Assembly (NCBI GenBank): GCA_900320815.1
Contig: ONTY01000128.1
Location: 1-6,977, forward strand
Origin: an uncultured Pseudomonadota bacterium
GTDB taxonomy: Bacteria > Pseudomonadota > Gammaproteobacteria > Burkholderiales > Burkholderiaceae_C
Reading direction: 5' to 3'
DNA: 6,977 bases
Below the pieces are notes generated by a model, which saw nothing but the letters and a program-made list of their open reading frames with translations, ran no database searches and was not told the DNA's origin. Of the stretch, positions 6,084-6,977 are shown in pieces. How positions within the stretch are numbered: the stretch's first letter is position 1; each line of letters begins with the position of its first letter. The position numbers and the translations under genes are program-made.

Positions 6084-6977
6084 TCAGGCGCGCTTGCGCT
6101 GCTCGCGCTCGTTGCGTTCACGCCGCCGCAGCGCGGGTGCGGCAGCCCCGGCCAGCGCAAGGCCGGAAAGCAGCAGCCCCACTTCGCCCAGCGTGGGCAC
6201 GGGTTGCGCGGAGCCGGCAACGGCGGCTGCCCTGAAGGTGGCAAGCAAAACCACGTCGCTGGTAATGTCAGTGACGGTGCAGCTTGTCCCTGAGCAGATG
6301 ATGGTGGCGGTGCCGCTGTCCAGCGTCAGGTCGCTGAACGTATAGCCGCTCTCAACCGTTGCCGTGCAGGTGGTGCTGCCGCCGTGCTCCACCGTGGACT
6401 TGTCGCACGTCACGCTGCCACCACCAGTCGCGGCGGGTTTGACGGTGATGGTGACAGTGGTGGCGCCGGTGTCGCTTGTGTCGGTATCGGTGGTGCTGGT
6501 ATCCGAGGTATCCGTGCTGGCAATTTCGGTGAACAAGGCAACCACCGTCAAGTCCCGCACCACATCCGTGGCGCTGCACGTCGTGCCGCTGCAGGTGCCT
6601 CCGCTCAACGCCAGGCTGTCGAACGTGTAGCCGGCATTGGCCGTGGGCATGCAGGTGATGGTCACGTCTGCGCCATGCGTCACCGAGGTGGGGGTGCAGG
6701 TGAGGGTGCCGCCCTCTGGGGGCGAGGCATGGGTCATGATGCTGTGCATGGGCATCGGCTCCACTATGGCGGCAAACGTGCCTGTGATGGTCACATCGCT
6801 GGCGATGGCGGTCAGCGTGCAGCTTGCGCCGCTGCACGCGGTGGCCGCCGTGCCGCTGACGGTTGGCTCGCCGGCTAGTTCATAGCCAGCGGCAGGCACT
6901 GCGGTGCAGGTCACGCTGCCGCCGTGCGCCACCTCGGTCACGCCGCCGCAATCCACGCTGCCGCCCTCGCCGGCGGT
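6084..6977 (-). CDS. Exported repeat protein with IPTL-CTERM sorting tail, 5' end cut by window
   Basis: 297 residues are visible and the frame stays open at the right edge, so the N-terminus and any signal peptide are missing. An internal GTG at 6954-6956 lies inside a repeat and is not the start. Three repeats (numbered from the window edge: 5-68, 89-149, 186-248) follow the pattern GGSVTC...HGG..TCTA...GYTF..L.L.SGT...CSGTSCTVTDI.SDV...ATF. They resemble divergent InlB-type beta repeats. A linker rich in Thr, Asp and Ser (TSDTSTTDTDTSDTG, 157-171) precedes repeat 3. The C-terminus is VPTLGEVGLLLSG (260-272), then a hydrophobic Ala/Leu segment and RRRERNEREQRKRA. This is the tripartite layout of the IPTL-CTERM sorting signal, with Val where Trp is common (EWG). 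It is probably an exported or surface-anchored protein. The ligand is unknown, and a link to uvrA is not indicated. Confidence 0.87.
   Translation of the reverse strand, partial: TAGEGGSVDCGGVTEVAHGGSVTCTAVPAAGYELAGEPTVSGTAATACSGASCTLTAIASDVTITGTFAAIVEPMPMHSIMTHASPPEGGTLTCTPTSVTHGADVTITCMPTANAGYTFDSLALSGGTCSGTTCSATDVVRDLTVVALFTEIASTDTSDTSTTDTDTSDTGATTVTITVKPAATGGGSVTCDKSTVEHGGSTTCTATVESGYTFSDLTLDSGTATIICSGTSCTVTDITSDVVLLATFRAAAVAGSAQPVPTLGEVGLLLSGLALAGAAAPALRRRERNEREQRKRA
6234..6965 (-). repeat. Three tandem four-cysteine protein repeats
   Basis: The repeat units are 6774-6965, 6531-6713 and 6234-6422. Cysteine positions (window-edge numbering) are 10/24/48/53, 94/109/129/134 and 191/204/228/233. 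This gives C-X12-14-C-X19-23-C-X4-C, with CSGxxC closing each unit. More copies may lie beyond the right edge. Even cysteine numbers per unit suggest disulfides within each repeat in an oxidising compartment, which is inferred. Confidence 0.8.

Noticed and set aside
5759..6345. Plus-strand open frames across the intergenic region and into the IPTL-CTERM gene
   Set aside because: They run through the REPIN, hairpins and terminator and then antisense through a well-supported gene. Their translations are low in recognisable features and have no convincing ribosome-binding site.
6084..6956. GTG at 6954-6956 as the start of the repeat protein
   Set aside because: The frame is open upstream to the edge (TAGEGGS) and the codon is the Val of a GGSV repeat motif, so the true start lies beyond the window.

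Overview
The window is GC-rich DNA, probably from a betaproteobacterium of the Burkholderiales type. Three things point that way: a giant tandem-duplicated UvrA, a protein with an IPTL-CTERM sorting tail, and strong GC3 bias. The assignment is an inference; there is no rRNA or other marker gene in the window.

Positions 1-5738 (minus strand) are one uninterrupted reading frame of 1912 codons that leaves the left edge just before its expected C-terminus. It encodes two complete UvrA-like units in series (copy 1, about residues 18-996; copy 2, about residues 1030-1912), with four ABC ATPase modules. All four have an intact Walker A lysine, LSGGE signature, Walker B/D-loop and H-loop histidine. 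The copies have diverged unequally. Copy 1 has lost one zinc cysteine and the basic UvrB-binding-type motif. Copy 2 keeps both but has lost about 78 residues between its zinc finger and the next conserved cysteine. This is most likely a DNA-damage recognition ATPase of nucleotide excision repair, or a specialised relative of it.

Positions 5739-6083 are non-coding and carry repeats. They hold a 9-bp inverted repeat just upstream of uvrA, two small GCCGGC-N7-GCCGGC hairpins, a 73-bp REPIN-like element (two inverted REP hairpins, each beginning with GTAG) between those hairpins, and a strong rho-independent terminator. A third GCCGGC-N7-GCCGGC copy lies inside the unusually AT-rich linker that joins the two UvrA units.

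Positions 6084-6977 (minus strand) are the 3' part of a gene for an exported protein. It has at least three repeats of about 62 residues, each with four cysteines, a Thr/Asp/Ser linker, and a C-terminal VPTL-type (IPTL-CTERM) sorting segment. The gene begins beyond the right edge. Its terminator separates it from uvrA, so the two are neighbours on the same strand but probably not an operon.

I found no CRISPR array, tRNA, rRNA, transposase gene or phage gene. The best candidates for novelty are the asymmetric double UvrA with its repeat-bearing linker, the REPIN, and the cysteine-patterned surface protein.
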